From: Mycolicibacterium sp. CR10
Lineage (GTDB): Bacteria; Actinomycetota; Actinomycetes; Mycobacteriales; Mycobacteriaceae
Assembly: GCF_005222675.1 (NCBI RefSeq)
Contig: NZ_STGE01000068.1
Span: 1-64,000 of the forward strand
Length of the DNA stretch: 64,000 bases
Direction of reading: 5' to 3'
Positions within the stretch are counted from its first letter, which is position 1. Every line of letters begins with the position of its first letter. The position numbers were made by a program, and so were the translations under genes. Under the pieces are notes generated by a model. It saw only the letters and a program-made list of their open reading frames with translations, had not been told where the DNA came from and did not search any database. Below are positions 29,862 to 38,750 of this stretch, piece by piece.

Positions 29862-30281
29862 TCAGGAACCCGTGCCCTCGGCGTCTCCGGGTGCGTCCAC
29901 GGCCGCGTCGAGCACGCTCACCGCGATGCCGTACGGCAGGAACCGGACCCGGCGCGTCGGGTCGGTGTTGGTCTTGTTCGCGCGCAGCGCGTCCAACTCG
30001 GTCGGGTAGACCTGCTCGATCTGGGCGCCCCCGTCGTCGTCGACGGTGTAGATGGCCCACACACCGTCGCCGGTCTCGCCGGTGGTCTCGGGCTGGGTGC
30101 GGCCGCGGGTACCGCGAGTGAACTCGTCGAACAGCACCGACCAGCCGGCGCGCTCACCGGAGGTGTTCACGAACCGGCCGAGACCGTCGAGGGCGTCGCG
30201 CAACCCCTCACCTGCTTCCCGGACTACGCGGTCGAGATCCTCGGGGTCGAAGCCGAACGGGCCGGATGAACTGTTGCTCAT
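29862..30281 (-). CDS. Conserved hypothetical protein
   Basis: A 139-residue acidic soluble protein (GPFGFDPEDLDRVVREAGEGLRD at the start, LDALRANKTNTDPTRRVRFLPYGIAVSVLD near the end). The ATG at 30281 has an AGGAGG-like sequence just upstream (AGGAGGACCATC in sense). The LRANK...VRFLPYG segment resembles small mycobacterial conserved hypotheticals. No function assigned. It is convergent with the SRPBCC gene. Confidence 0.7.
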   Translation of the reverse strand: MSNSSSGPFGFDPEDLDRVVREAGEGLRDALDGLGRFVNTSGERAGWSVLFDEFTRGTRGRTQPETTGETGDGVWAIYTVDDDGGAQIEQVYPTELDALRANKTNTDPTRRVRFLPYGIAVSVLDAAVDAPGDAEGTGS

Positions 30282-30385
30282 GATGGTCCTCCTGACGGCC
30301 GTGCCCTGAGCACAGCGGATACTGACCAGTGTGCCTGCGTGAGCAGATCTCGTCGACTGCCGGCAGGCGGAAGTGGAGGCATCCC

Positions 30386-31192
30386 GTGCCCGTGACACCA
30401 GCAGACCTGCTGGCCACCGCCCAGCGGTCGCTGGTCGCAGCCGGAGCGCACGACCGCGCCGGCTGGATCGGCCTGTTCACGGCCGACTGCAGGGTCGAGG
30501 ACCCGGTGGGATCCCGGCCGCACCGCGGTCACGTCGCGATCGGACATTTCTACGACACATTCATCGGGCCGCGGGAGATCACCCACCACCCGGACACGGA
30601 CCTCGTCGTCGGAACCACCGTGGTGCGCGACCTCGAACTCGAGATCCAGATGGCGCCGTCGGTGACCTCCTCACCCTTGCGGGTACCCACCTTCATTCGC
30701 TACGACCTGAAGACCGAAGGCGACGAGTTGCGGATCGCTGCACTGTCGGCCTACTGGGAACTGCCGGCGATGATCGGGCAGTTCGCACGCAGCGGGCTCG
30801 GTGCCGTGCCCGCCGGAATCGCCCTCGGCAGAAGCATGTTCGCCAATCAGGGGTTGTCCGGCAGCCTGGGTTTCCTCACCGGGTTTCGAGGCGCCGGCAC
30901 CGGCGGCAAAGGGCTCTTCGCGCGATTCCTCGACGAAGCGTGCGGCGGCGACGAGATCGGCGTGCGGCGACTTGCCGCCGACATCCCGGTCACCGTGGGG
31001 GACACCGAGTCGCTGACGACCTCCGACCTGGTCAAGCACCTGTCCGGCGGCGCGTGGACCAAGCTCGTCCGCTCGGGGCACGCTGTCGCCGCCCGCGTCG
31101 ACCGCGACGGCGACCGCTGCGTGGTCATCGGCGACCTCAGAAGCGACCGGGTGGCCCTTTCCCGGATTCGGCTGTTCGGCGAATTCCGATGA
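30386..31192 (+). CDS. NTF2/SnoaL-like domain protein
   Basis: A 268-residue protein whose first half (AHDRAGWIGLFTADCRVEDPVGS, then GHVAIGHFYDTFIGP) is a SnoaL/ketosteroid-isomerase-like cone fold. The second half (about 145-268) is Gly-rich and ends in an NTF2-like strand pattern (VAARVDRDGDRCVVIGDL), so it may be a second, degenerate domain. The GTG at 30386 is 6 nt after GGAGG. Substrate unknown; families of this fold bind steroids or polyketides. Confidence 0.7.
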   Translation: MPVTPADLLATAQRSLVAAGAHDRAGWIGLFTADCRVEDPVGSRPHRGHVAIGHFYDTFIGPREITHHPDTDLVVGTTVVRDLELEIQMAPSVTSSPLRVPTFIRYDLKTEGDELRIAALSAYWELPAMIGQFARSGLGAVPAGIALGRSMFANQGLSGSLGFLTGFRGAGTGGKGLFARFLDEACGGDEIGVRRLAADIPVTVGDTESLTTSDLVKHLSGGAWTKLVRSGHAVAARVDRDGDRCVVIGDLRSDRVALSRIRLFGEFR

Positions 31193-31254
31193 TTCGGCGA
31201 CGTTGCCGCGAGTCGCGACCGCAGCTATCAGAAGCATGAGAACGTAGCAACACC

Positions 31255-31824
31255 ATGAACGACGCTGAAACAGGTCACTACGTCACCTACGAGGAGTTCG
31301 GCAGGCGGTTCTTCGAGATCGCCGTGACCGAGGACCGTGTCGGCGGCGCGATCGCCGAGATCGCCGGTGAGGCGTTCGAGCTGGGCCCGATCGCCCAGGG
31401 CCCCGGCAAGATCGCCAAGGTCACCGCCAAGGTGCGCATCCTCGACCCCCGGGTCACCCGAGAAGTCGGCGAACTGATCACGTTCGGCATCCGCATCCCG
31501 CTGGAGATCGACATGGTCGTCGACCTGCGGATCGACAAGCCGAAGTTCATGGTCTTCGGCGAGATCTCGCTGCGCGCCACCGCGCAGGCCGCCGAACCGC
31601 TGCTGCTGATCCTCGACGTCGAGAAGCCGCGCCCTTCCGACATCTCCATCCATGTCACCTCCAAATCCCTGCGCGCGGAGGTGGTTCGCATCGTCGGCGG
31701 CGTGGACGCCGAGATCAAGCGGTTCATTGCCGCTCATGTTGCCGGCGAGATCGACAGCCCGGCGTCGAAGAAGGCCAAGATCATCGATGTCGCCGAACAG
31801 GTCGCCGAATCCTGGGGCACCTAA
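31255..31824 (+). CDS. Conserved mycobacterial hypothetical protein
   Basis: A 189-residue soluble protein with a beta-rich middle (AKVTAKVRILDPRVTREVGE, then DLRIDKPKFMVFGEISLRATA) and a helical end. It looks like a lipid-binding or steroid-related conserved family of actinobacteria, but I do not recognise it. Its stop overlaps the stop of the convergent GDSL hydrolase by 4 bp. Confidence 0.65.
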   Translation: MNDAETGHYVTYEEFGRRFFEIAVTEDRVGGAIAEIAGEAFELGPIAQGPGKIAKVTAKVRILDPRVTREVGELITFGIRIPLEIDMVVDLRIDKPKFMVFGEISLRATAQAAEPLLLILDVEKPRPSDISIHVTSKSLRAEVVRIVGGVDAEIKRFIAAHVAGEIDSPASKKAKIIDVAEQVAESWGT

Positions 31825-32591
31825 CCGGTCAACTGCTGCAGGACCGGTCGTCGCGGCGGCCGGCCGTCGCCGGCGGACTCGCCGCGAACGTGCTGCCACA
31901 GCCACGGCATCAGCATGTTGCGGGTCCACTGCGCCTGCGAGTACGTGCGCGACCGGAAGGACGGCGGCGGCGCCCCGGGATCGGCACGCGCCCAGTCGTG
32001 ACTGCTGCCCGGCAACCCGAGCGCCTCGGCGGCGGCCGCCGCGAACAGCATGTGCCCCTTCGGTGAGCCGTGCACCCGATCGGGACTCCACGTGTCCGGC
32101 TGCGTCATCGACGGCGCGCGATAGAGGTCGACCAGCCGGAAACCGTGGCGGTCGGCGGCACTGCGGATCTGCGCGTTGATCCGGACCACCCGCGTGCTCA
32201 GCACCCGGCCGATCGGCAGGATCCTCGCCAGGTCAGGGAAGGTCGTCGTCACCACGGTGGCGCCCGACCCCGCGAGCCGACGGTAGAGGTCGTCGAGTTG
32301 GCACAGGGCGTCCTCGAAGCCCGGTCCCGGCCGCGTCACGTCGTTCATCCCGATGCACACCGTGATCACGTCCGCGCCCATCTGCACCGCAACGGGTAGT
32401 TGCTCGTCGAGCACATGGCGGATCTGCTTGCCGCGCACCGCGAGATTGGCGTACTGCAACCCGGGATAGTGCCTGTCGAGGAGCACGGCAAGGCGATCGG
32501 CGAAGCCGGCCAGCCCGGCGGTGTCGTCGCCGTCCCACAGCCCTTCGGTCTGGCTGTCGCCCAATGCGACATACCGGGAGTAGCCGAGCAC
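31821..32591 (-). CDS. SGNH/GDSL hydrolase
   Basis: A 256-residue esterase or lipase of the SGNH fold. Block I is ALGDSQTEG (catalytic Ser near residue 13), block II is around NLAVRGKQ, block III is IGMND, and the Asp/His pair is DRVHGS. There is no signal peptide, so it is probably cytoplasmic. The GTG at 32591 has a leaderless -10 element. The C-terminus is Pro/Arg-rich. Confidence 0.87.
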   Translation of the reverse strand: MLGYSRYVALGDSQTEGLWDGDDTAGLAGFADRLAVLLDRHYPGLQYANLAVRGKQIRHVLDEQLPVAVQMGADVITVCIGMNDVTRPGPGFEDALCQLDDLYRRLAGSGATVVTTTFPDLARILPIGRVLSTRVVRINAQIRSAADRHGFRLVDLYRAPSMTQPDTWSPDRVHGSPKGHMLFAAAAAEALGLPGSSHDWARADPGAPPPSFRSRTYSQAQWTRNMLMPWLWQHVRGESAGDGRPPRRPVLQQLTG

Positions 32592-32598
32592 AGAGGCG

Positions 32599-32604
32599 AC
32601 TCTA
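32599..32604 (-). promoter_or_regulatory. Leaderless -10 of the SGNH gene
   Basis: TAGAGT on the minus strand ends 7 nt before the GTG at 32591. Its TAG is the stop codon of the upstream DUF2993 gene. Confidence 0.5.
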
Positions 32605-33414
32605 AAGCAGCCGGCCCAGCCTGGTCAGGTTGAGCACGACGCCGGTGACGCTGAGCTGGGTGATGACATCCTCCAGCCGTTTGCGTGGCAGCTCGGCGCG
32701 CCACTGCGGCAACGTCCCGGTCAGCCGGACCGCGCCGGGCGTGAACGCGATGCCGGTCAGCTGCAGCCCGTGGGCGAACTCGGGCAGGCGCACCGGATAT
32801 GACGGGGTCCGCGCCGGCAGACGCCAGCGGGAGCGGCCGATCGTCAGCCCGCGCGGTGTCAGCCACAGCGTCGAGCCGTCGAGCCTGGCCTCCACTTCGG
32901 CGTGACCCATCTGCGGCCGCCTCGCCATGCGCAGCCGCGCCACACCGTCAGTGCCGATCTCACCACTGAAACGCGGGGCCAGCCAGCGGAACAGGTCGTC
33001 CAGTGCGGTGGCAGGTACCTCGAGAGTCAGCTCCACCGGCGCGGCCACCACCACAGGGGGCGAGGTCGGCTTGAGGTGCACGTTGTGCAGAACAACCGTG
33101 GCACGATCGAAAGAGCTGTTCCGCCAACGAATATCGCGGGCCACGAGGGTGACGTCGTTGAGCTGGCCGACCGAAAGGCCCCGAACGTCCAGCCGGGAGT
33201 CGAACTCGGTGACGGTCATCGTCAGGTCACCGTCGTCGAGGCGGACGGTGAGTCGCCGCCCGACGACCAGCCGGCGCAGCGTCATGAACAGCGTCCGATA
33301 GGCGGCCGCGGCGCCGCTGTTGACCGGCATCATCGCGGTCGCAGACCACAGCGAGCTGAGCATGTCGAGCGGCCGGAAGGGGTCGAACCGGCGCGCGGGC
33401 GGCGGACGGGTCAT
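32602..33414 (-). CDS. DUF2993 (LmeA-like) protein
   Basis: A 270-residue protein made mostly of repeated beta-strand pairs (VRLDDGDLTMTVTEFDSRLDVRGL, VTLVARDIRWRNSSFDRATVVLHNV). This is typical of DUF2993, the family of the mycobacterial mannosyltransferase-acting LmeA and other lipid-binding envelope proteins. No clear signal peptide is seen, unlike LmeA. ATG at 33414 is used; ATG at 33426 is the alternative. It lies divergent from the NUDIX gene. Confidence 0.7.
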   Translation of the reverse strand: MTRPPPARRFDPFRPLDMLSSLWSATAMMPVNSGAAAAYRTLFMTLRRLVVGRRLTVRLDDGDLTMTVTEFDSRLDVRGLSVGQLNDVTLVARDIRWRNSSFDRATVVLHNVHLKPTSPPVVVAAPVELTLEVPATALDDLFRWLAPRFSGEIGTDGVARLRMARRPQMGHAEVEARLDGSTLWLTPRGLTIGRSRWRLPARTPSYPVRLPEFAHGLQLTGIAFTPGAVRLTGTLPQWRAELPRKRLEDVITQLSVTGVVLNLTRLGRLL

Positions 33415-33453
33415 GGTGTCGACCATCCTTCCATGTCCACCGTGCCGGGCGGT

Positions 33454-33459
33454 TATGGT
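33454..33459 (+). promoter_or_regulatory. Leaderless -10 of the NUDIX gene
   Basis: TATGGT ends 6 nt before the GTG at 33466 and makes this GTG more likely than the ATG at 33433. Confidence 0.45.
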
Positions 33460-33465
33460 CCACCC

Positions 33466-33957
33466 GTGCCCAAGCTCAGCGCCGGACTGCTGTTGTACCG
33501 CGAGACCGCCGGCGAGCTCGAGGTGCTCATCGGCCATCCCGGCGGTCCGTTCTGGGCCCGCAAGGACGACGGCGCCTGGTCGATCCCGAAAGGCGAGTAC
33601 ACCGACGGCGAGGACCCGTGGACCGTGGCGCAGCGGGAGTTCCACGAGGAGATCGGCAAGCCGCCGCCCACCGGACCCCGAATCGCGTTCACGCCGGTGC
33701 GTCAGCCCAGCGGCAAGATCATCACCGTCTACGCCGTGCACGCCGACCTTGACCTGGAAGGCGCCTGCAGCAACACCTTTACGCTCGAATGGCCCAGGGG
33801 CTCAGGCACACTCAGGGAGTACCCGGAGATCGACCGGGTGGCGTGGTTCGCCGTGGCAGTGGCGCGGTCGAAGCTGGGGAAGGGCCAGCTTCCACTGCTC
33901 GATCAGCTCGAGGATGCGCTCGGACGCGGCGGACCGCAGGAGTCTCGATCGCATTGA
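33466..33957 (+). CDS. NUDIX hydrolase
   Basis: A 163-residue nucleotide pyrophosphatase. The Nudix box runs from KGEY through REFHEEIG (about residues 43-66), with the two metal-binding glutamates in REFHEE. Substrate specificity is not evident; close mycobacterial relatives are often annotated as bis(5'-nucleosyl)-tetraphosphatase-like. Its 3' end overlaps a gene on the other strand by 146 bp. Confidence 0.87.
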   Translation: MPKLSAGLLLYRETAGELEVLIGHPGGPFWARKDDGAWSIPKGEYTDGEDPWTVAQREFHEEIGKPPPTGPRIAFTPVRQPSGKIITVYAVHADLDLEGACSNTFTLEWPRGSGTLREYPEIDRVAWFAVAVARSKLGKGQLPLLDQLEDALGRGGPQESRSH

Positions 33958-34372
33958 TCGTCAACGCGCGGCCGTGGATTCGCCAGCCGTTGCCGGTGCG
34001 CAGGTACTCGTCGTCGTAGCGCAGGTGCCACACCACATCGGTTGCCGTCTCACCGGTGACCGTCCAGTGATGGGCCACGCAGGTGATGCGGCCCAGCGCA
34101 TAGCCGGCCTGCTCGCCTGGGGCGTAGACCTCACCGACGATGGCATGCTCGGTCCTGGTCACCTGGGTCAGCGCCGACATCGCGGCGCGGACTCCGTCGC
34201 GCCCGTGATGGCGCCGCACCGGGTCCAGCGACCGCGGCGGATCGGGAAGGCGTAATTCCGCTGTCTCGGTGAACAATTCGGCAACATCGGCGAATCTGCG
34301 GTCGTCGACCGCGGACGCGTACAGATGCACCAGGTCGCTGACGGCCAACCGGTCGGCCACCGCGAGGCTCAC
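33812..34372 (-). CDS. SnoaL-like (NTF2-fold) domain protein
   Basis: A 186-residue protein. Residues 1-140 are a SnoaL_4-type fold (LVHLYASAVDDRRFADVAELFTETAEL, then HHGRDGVRAAM and WRIHGRALTI). The last 40 residues are Arg/Pro-rich, have no fold, and are read antisense through the NUDIX gene, as if an ancestral stop had been lost. The GTG at 34372 overlaps the LLM gene stop (GTGA). Third gene of a coupled kinase-LLM-SnoaL operon. Confidence 0.7.
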   Translation of the reverse strand: MSLAVADRLAVSDLVHLYASAVDDRRFADVAELFTETAELRLPDPPRSLDPVRRHHGRDGVRAAMSALTQVTRTEHAIVGEVYAPGEQAGYALGRITCVAHHWTVTGETATDVVWHLRYDDEYLRTGNGWRIHGRALTINAIETPAVRRVRAHPRADRAVEAGPSPASTAPLPRRTTPPGRSPGTP

Positions 34373-35244
34373 GGCACCAACCCCAACCGTTCGGCGCACG
34401 CCGACAACAGGTCGCGGGCCTCGTCGATATCGGTGACGGCGGGCATGCCGAGCACGATTCGGTCCGCTCCGACGGCGGCGAGGCGGGCCGCACGGTCGGC
34501 GTCGATCTTCGTCACCAGATGGCCTAGCGACACCTCCAGGGCCACACCGCCGCGACCGACCCGCGTCGCCTCGTCACGCATTATCGTCACCAAGTCGGCC
34601 AGCCGGTCCCCGGTCACGCCCAGCGGCTGAAACCCGTCACCGTACCGACCCGCCCGGACCGCGGCCGCGCGACTGTGACCGCCGATGTGGATAGGCAAGT
34701 GCCGCAACGGCTTCGGAAGACACACCGCATCCTGGAAGGCGAAGAACTCCCCGCGGTGGCTCACCCCCTCGGGTCGGCCCTGCCACAGCAGTCGCATCAC
34801 CTCGAGTTGCTCGTCGGTGCGGCGACCGCGGCTGCCGAACTCCACTCCGCACGCCTCGATCTCCTCCTTGAGCCAGCCGACGCCCACGCACAACCGCAAC
34901 CGCCCGCCGGAGAGCACATCCACGGTGGCGGCCCGCTTGGCCAGCACCACCGGGTGGTGGTTGGGCAGCACCAGCACACCGGTGGCCAGACCGAGCCGTT
35001 CGGTGCGGCCGGCCAGAAACGCCAGCAGGTCAAGAGGATCGGGAATCGGAGTGTCGGCCGCAACGTCGACCCGGCCGGACGCGTCATACGGATAGACGCT
35101 GCTGTAGCGGGACACCATCACGGTGTGCTCGGCGACGATCACCGACTCGAACCCGCACGCCTCCAGGTGCTGGGCGAACAGCGACATCCACAGCGGGTCG
35201 GCGGTGACCCCGGTGGCGATCGGAGCGACGACGGCGAACTTCAC
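34369..35244 (-). CDS. LLM-class F420-dependent oxidoreductase
   Basis: A 291-residue TIM-barrel protein of the bacterial luciferase-like family. It shows the F420-type pattern (VIVAEHTVM near residue 37, RTERLGLATGVLVLPNHHPVVLAKRAATVDVLSGGRL near 80-117, and HIGGHSRAAAVRAGRYGDG near 192). F420H2 would be the hydride donor. The GTG start overlaps the kinase stop. The substrate is unknown; the SnoaL-like partner downstream suggests a small hydrophobic compound. Confidence 0.87.
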   Translation of the reverse strand: MKFAVVAPIATGVTADPLWMSLFAQHLEACGFESVIVAEHTVMVSRYSSVYPYDASGRVDVAADTPIPDPLDLLAFLAGRTERLGLATGVLVLPNHHPVVLAKRAATVDVLSGGRLRLCVGVGWLKEEIEACGVEFGSRGRRTDEQLEVMRLLWQGRPEGVSHRGEFFAFQDAVCLPKPLRHLPIHIGGHSRAAAVRAGRYGDGFQPLGVTGDRLADLVTIMRDEATRVGRGGVALEVSLGHLVTKIDADRAARLAAVGADRIVLGMPAVTDIDEARDLLSACAERLGLVP

Positions 35245-36686
35245 GGCAGCGGGGGCAGGCCGTTGCTCTGCCTGATGTCGTCGCGGCATTCCCGCCTGGT
35301 CTGGCCGGTCTGCTCCATGCACACCCGCACCGGTGACTCCTCCTCCGGGGCCAGCGGTGCCTCGGTCGGTGCGGTGGTCACGGTGACCGTCGGGCTGGGC
35401 ACGTCGCCCTCGGTCAGCGACCAGATGGTGGTGCCGGTGCCCTGCAGTGCCGAGCAGTACGCGGTGGACCCGTCCGCGGTGGTGCCGGTGCTGCCAACCG
35501 GGGTGCAGTTAGCGCCGATGACCACCGTCGACGGTGCGGCGGGCGCCGTCGGGGTGACGACGTCGGCGGAGGTGACCACCGTGGTGTCGGTGGCGACCGT
35601 GGTCGTCGGCGGCCCGCTGCGGGTGGTGCTCGTCGACGGCGCCGACGGCGTCGACGGACGTTGTTCGGTGCGGTCGGCGCGCAGGAACTCGAGGGCCGCG
35701 ACGGCGATCGCCGCGATGAGAAGCACCGCAAGCACGACGGGCACGACGACCCCGGGCCGCACGCGCGAACGCGCGGTCGAGTCGTCGGCGCGCCCACCGG
35801 CGCGCGGTGTCGACAACCGGGTGGCATCGGTGTCGGGTGGCGCATCGGCGCCGAGCTGATGCGACAGTGCCCTGGCGAAGTCGGCGCACCGCTCGAACCG
35901 ATCGTCGGGGTTCTTCGCCAACGCCTTGGCCAGGATCGGGTCCACACCGGAAAGGTCCGGCCGGCTCTCGCCGATCACCGGTGGCGTCGCCGAGAGGTGC
36001 TGGCTGATCACCACCGCAGGGTTCGAGTGCGAAAACGGCGGCGAACCCGTCAGCAGGTGAAAAGCGGTGGCGGCCAATGCGTACTGATCCGCACGGCCGT
36101 CCAGCGTGCCTCCCATCAGCTGCTCGGGCGCCGCATAGGAGACGGTGCCGACCGTCATGTTGGTGGCCGTCAGCCCGCTGATGTCGTCAGCCCAGCGGGC
36201 GATCCCGAAGTCCGCCAACAGGATCCGCTGCTCCGGCGAACCCGGACGGGACAGCAGGATGTTGGCGGGTTTGACGTCGCGGTGCAGCAGGTTGCGCTCG
36301 TGTGCATAGTCCAGGGCGTCGGCGACCGCGGTCACGATCGCGGCGACCTGGTGTGGCGGCAGGCCTGTGCGGTGTTGCTCGGACATCAGGCGGCCGGCAT
36401 CAGTGCCCTCGACGTAGTCCATCGAGATCCAGATCTGCCCGTCGAATTCGCCGCGGTCGTGCACGCCGACGATGTGGGGATGCCACAGCGTGGCGGCGAT
36501 GTCCGCCTCCCGCTGGAACCGCTGGCGATACTCGGCGTCGGCGGACACGGCGGCGGGCAGCACCTTCAGCGCGTCCTGGCGGGGGAGTCGGGGATGCTGG
36601 GCCAGATACACCTCACCCATGCCGCCCGAACCCAGGAGCGTGACGACGGTGTAGCCCGCGAATGTCTCCCCAGCGGCCAACGGCAT
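35241..36686 (-). CDS. Transmembrane Ser/Thr protein kinase (PknF/PknI-like)
   Basis: A 481-residue membrane kinase. The Gly-rich loop GSGGMGEV is at 19-26, the ATP lysine at K41, the catalytic HRDVKPAN at 135-142 and DFG at 159-161. One membrane helix lies at about 313-335. The extracellular part is a Thr/Ser/Pro-rich linker followed by a small domain with four cysteines. It would sense an external signal and phosphorylate cytoplasmic proteins. The ATG is preceded by a leaderless -10 element. It overlaps the LLM gene. Confidence 0.93.
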   Translation of the reverse strand: MPLAAGETFAGYTVVTLLGSGGMGEVYLAQHPRLPRQDALKVLPAAVSADAEYRQRFQREADIAATLWHPHIVGVHDRGEFDGQIWISMDYVEGTDAGRLMSEQHRTGLPPHQVAAIVTAVADALDYAHERNLLHRDVKPANILLSRPGSPEQRILLADFGIARWADDISGLTATNMTVGTVSYAAPEQLMGGTLDGRADQYALAATAFHLLTGSPPFSHSNPAVVISQHLSATPPVIGESRPDLSGVDPILAKALAKNPDDRFERCADFARALSHQLGADAPPDTDATRLSTPRAGGRADDSTARSRVRPGVVVPVVLAVLLIAAIAVAALEFLRADRTEQRPSTPSAPSTSTTRSGPPTTTVATDTTVVTSADVVTPTAPAAPSTVVIGANCTPVGSTGTTADGSTAYCSALQGTGTTIWSLTEGDVPSPTVTVTTAPTEAPLAPEEESPVRVCMEQTGQTRRECRDDIRQSNGLPPLP

Positions 36687-36692
36687 TGCCGA

Positions 36693-36698
36693 ATGGTA
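36693..36698 (-). promoter_or_regulatory. Leaderless -10 of the kinase operon
   Basis: TACCAT on the minus strand ends 6 nt before the ATG at 36686. Confidence 0.45.
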
Positions 36699-36717
36699 CC
36701 GGCGCTACTGGAGATCC

Positions 36718-37839
36718 CTAGAGATCCAGCGTCAGTCCGGAGGCCCCGTCAGCGCGGGAGACGCAGGTCAGCATCATTCCCGCGGCACGTTCGGGTTCGG
36801 TCAGCAGCGTGTCGCGGTGCTCGACGTCACCGGCGAGCACCCGGGTGCGGCAGGTTCCGCAGAACCCCTGCTGGCACGAGTACGGCGCCTGCACCCCCGC
36901 CCGGCGCAGCGCCGACAGCAGTGTCTCGTCGGCCGCCACGCCGACCGTCGCGCCGCTGGAGGTCACGGTGACATCGAACGGCCGACCGTCGACAACCGGT
37001 GCGGCGGCGAACCTTTCGAAGTGAAGCTCGACGTCGTCGCGGCCGACCAGCGCCGCCCGGATCGCCGTCAGCATCGGCGCGGGACCGCACGCGTACACCG
37101 CCGTCCCCTCGGGACAGTCGCCGAGCAACTCCGCGGCGGTGGGCAACCCGCATTCGTCGTCCGTGCGGATCTCGACGTTGCCGCCGAACGCGGTGACCTC
37201 GTCGAGGAACGGCAGGCTCTCGCGACTGCGGCCGCAGTAGACCATCGTCCAGTCGATCTGCAGCCGCCGGGCCAGGTCGAGCATCGGTCGGATCGGCGTG
37301 ATGCCGATTCCGCCGGCGATGAACCGGAATCGGCGTGCCGGCGATCCGTATCCGGGCACCGTCAGCGGGAACGCGTTGCGCGGCCCGTGGGTGTGCACCG
37401 TCGCACCCTCGGGAAGCGCGTCATGGATCTCCACCGAACCGCCGCCACCGGCGGGGATGCGGCGCACCGCGATCCGATAGCGGTCCACCGATGCCGGATC
37501 TCCGCACAGCGAGTACTGCCTGACCAGACCGCTGGGTAGGTGCACGTCGAGGTGGGCTCCGGGATACCAGCGGGGGAGAGCCCCGCCGTCAGCCGGGGCC
37601 AGCGTCAACTCGACAACGTCCTGGTCGGCGGCCACCACCCGACGCCGTTCGACGTTCAGCGCGAGCGTGGATTCGGCGCCGGCAGGCGGTTGGAGCCGTC
37701 GTACCGCGGCCGAGGCGGTGAACAGGCCCGACAGGGCCGCGTCGGCGAAACTCAGGGTCAGGTCATGGCGGCGACGGCCCGTGGCGCTCGGCGGGGTCTT
37801 CTCGTATGCCCGCCGCAACTGGTCGAACACCCGCATCAC
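36718..37839 (-). CDS. Ferredoxin-NADP reductase-like protein with C-terminal 2Fe-2S domain
   Basis: A 373-residue electron-transfer protein. The FAD domain has RQYSLCG (near residue 108), the NAD(P) domain has GGIGITPIRPML (near 176), and the C-terminal plant-type ferredoxin has CQQGFCGTC with a fourth cysteine in MLTCVSR. This is the vanillate/phthalate-dioxygenase-reductase order. It probably feeds the di-iron-like hydrolase/oxygenase encoded immediately upstream; their genes overlap by 4 bp. Confidence 0.88.
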   Translation of the reverse strand: MMRVFDQLRRAYEKTPPSATGRRRHDLTLSFADAALSGLFTASAAVRRLQPPAGAESTLALNVERRRVVAADQDVVELTLAPADGGALPRWYPGAHLDVHLPSGLVRQYSLCGDPASVDRYRIAVRRIPAGGGGSVEIHDALPEGATVHTHGPRNAFPLTVPGYGSPARRFRFIAGGIGITPIRPMLDLARRLQIDWTMVYCGRSRESLPFLDEVTAFGGNVEIRTDDECGLPTAAELLGDCPEGTAVYACGPAPMLTAIRAALVGRDDVELHFERFAAAPVVDGRPFDVTVTSSGATVGVAADETLLSALRRAGVQAPYSCQQGFCGTCRTRVLAGDVEHRDTLLTEPERAAGMMLTCVSRADGASGLTLDL

Positions 37840-38735
37840 ATGTGCGCCGCGCGGGCCGCAGGGGAGGCTGCGAGGTAGGCGACGGCCTGGGCGGTGGATC
37901 CCAGTTCTTCAGGCGAATAGCCCGGCCGGAAGTAGGCGAACGTGCTCGACCCGAACAGCGTGCGGTACCGGGGCAGCAGGCCCAGCTTCGAGTCGCGCAT
38001 CCGCATCCGGTTGAACGTCCACCAGTTCGCTGTGACGTCGGGATCGGTGTCGACCAGATACCACGCGGCTCGTTGGAAGAACACGAACAGCATCACCGCG
38101 GCCGTGCTCATCGCACGGATCCGGCTGAGGTAGCTGCCGTCGAAGTACATCGCGACGTCGTGGGCGACGCTGCGGTGTTCGACCTCTTCGCTGCCGTGCC
38201 AGCGGAACATGTCGACAAGCGTCGGGTTTGCGCCGTGGTCATCCCAGGTGCAGTTGAGCGCGAAATCGCCCATCACGGCGGTGTAATGCTCGATGGCGGC
38301 GATCAACCACAGCCGGTCGCACAGGTGGCTCATGCGCTTGGCCGGGTCGGCCGAGTGACGCGGGGCGAGCACGTTGGTGAAGACGTGCTCGATCTGCTCG
38401 AGGATCGGGGCCGGATCGACGCCGCGTTCGATCATGAAGGTGTGCAGCACCTGGTCGTGAACGTCGGCGTGGGTGGCTTCCTGGCCGACGAAGCCGCGGA
38501 TGTCATCCGCCAGCTTGGGGTCTTTGACCAGCGGCAACGCTTCGTTGAAGGTCTCGACGAACCAACGCTCACCGGCGGGCAGCACGATGTTGAGGACGCT
38601 GACCACGTGGGAGGCCACCGGGTGACCGGGAATCCAGTGCAACGGGGCATCAGCCACATCGAAGTGCACCTTGCGGGCCTGTATCTGTACCGGCCCGGGG
38701 TCGATCTCGTTGTCGAAACGGCGCGGACGCAACAT
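37836..38735 (-). CDS. PF10118 metal-dependent hydrolase-like (putative di-iron) protein
   Basis: A 299-residue helical protein of the PF10118 family. Glu/His motifs spaced as in ferritin-like di-iron proteins are visible: ERWFVETFNEAL, GQEATHADVHD, IAAIEHYTAVM and HGSEEVEHRSVAHD. The family is annotated as a metal-dependent hydrolase, but coupling to a flavin/2Fe-2S reductase argues for an oxygenase or desaturase role. AGGAG precedes the ATG at 38735. Confidence 0.8.
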   Translation of the reverse strand: MLRPRRFDNEIDPGPVQIQARKVHFDVADAPLHWIPGHPVASHVVSVLNIVLPAGERWFVETFNEALPLVKDPKLADDIRGFVGQEATHADVHDQVLHTFMIERGVDPAPILEQIEHVFTNVLAPRHSADPAKRMSHLCDRLWLIAAIEHYTAVMGDFALNCTWDDHGANPTLVDMFRWHGSEEVEHRSVAHDVAMYFDGSYLSRIRAMSTAAVMLFVFFQRAAWYLVDTDPDVTANWWTFNRMRMRDSKLGLLPRYRTLFGSSTFAYFRPGYSPEELGSTAQAVAYLAASPAARAAHM

Positions 38736-38750
38736 CGCGGGCTCCTGTTC

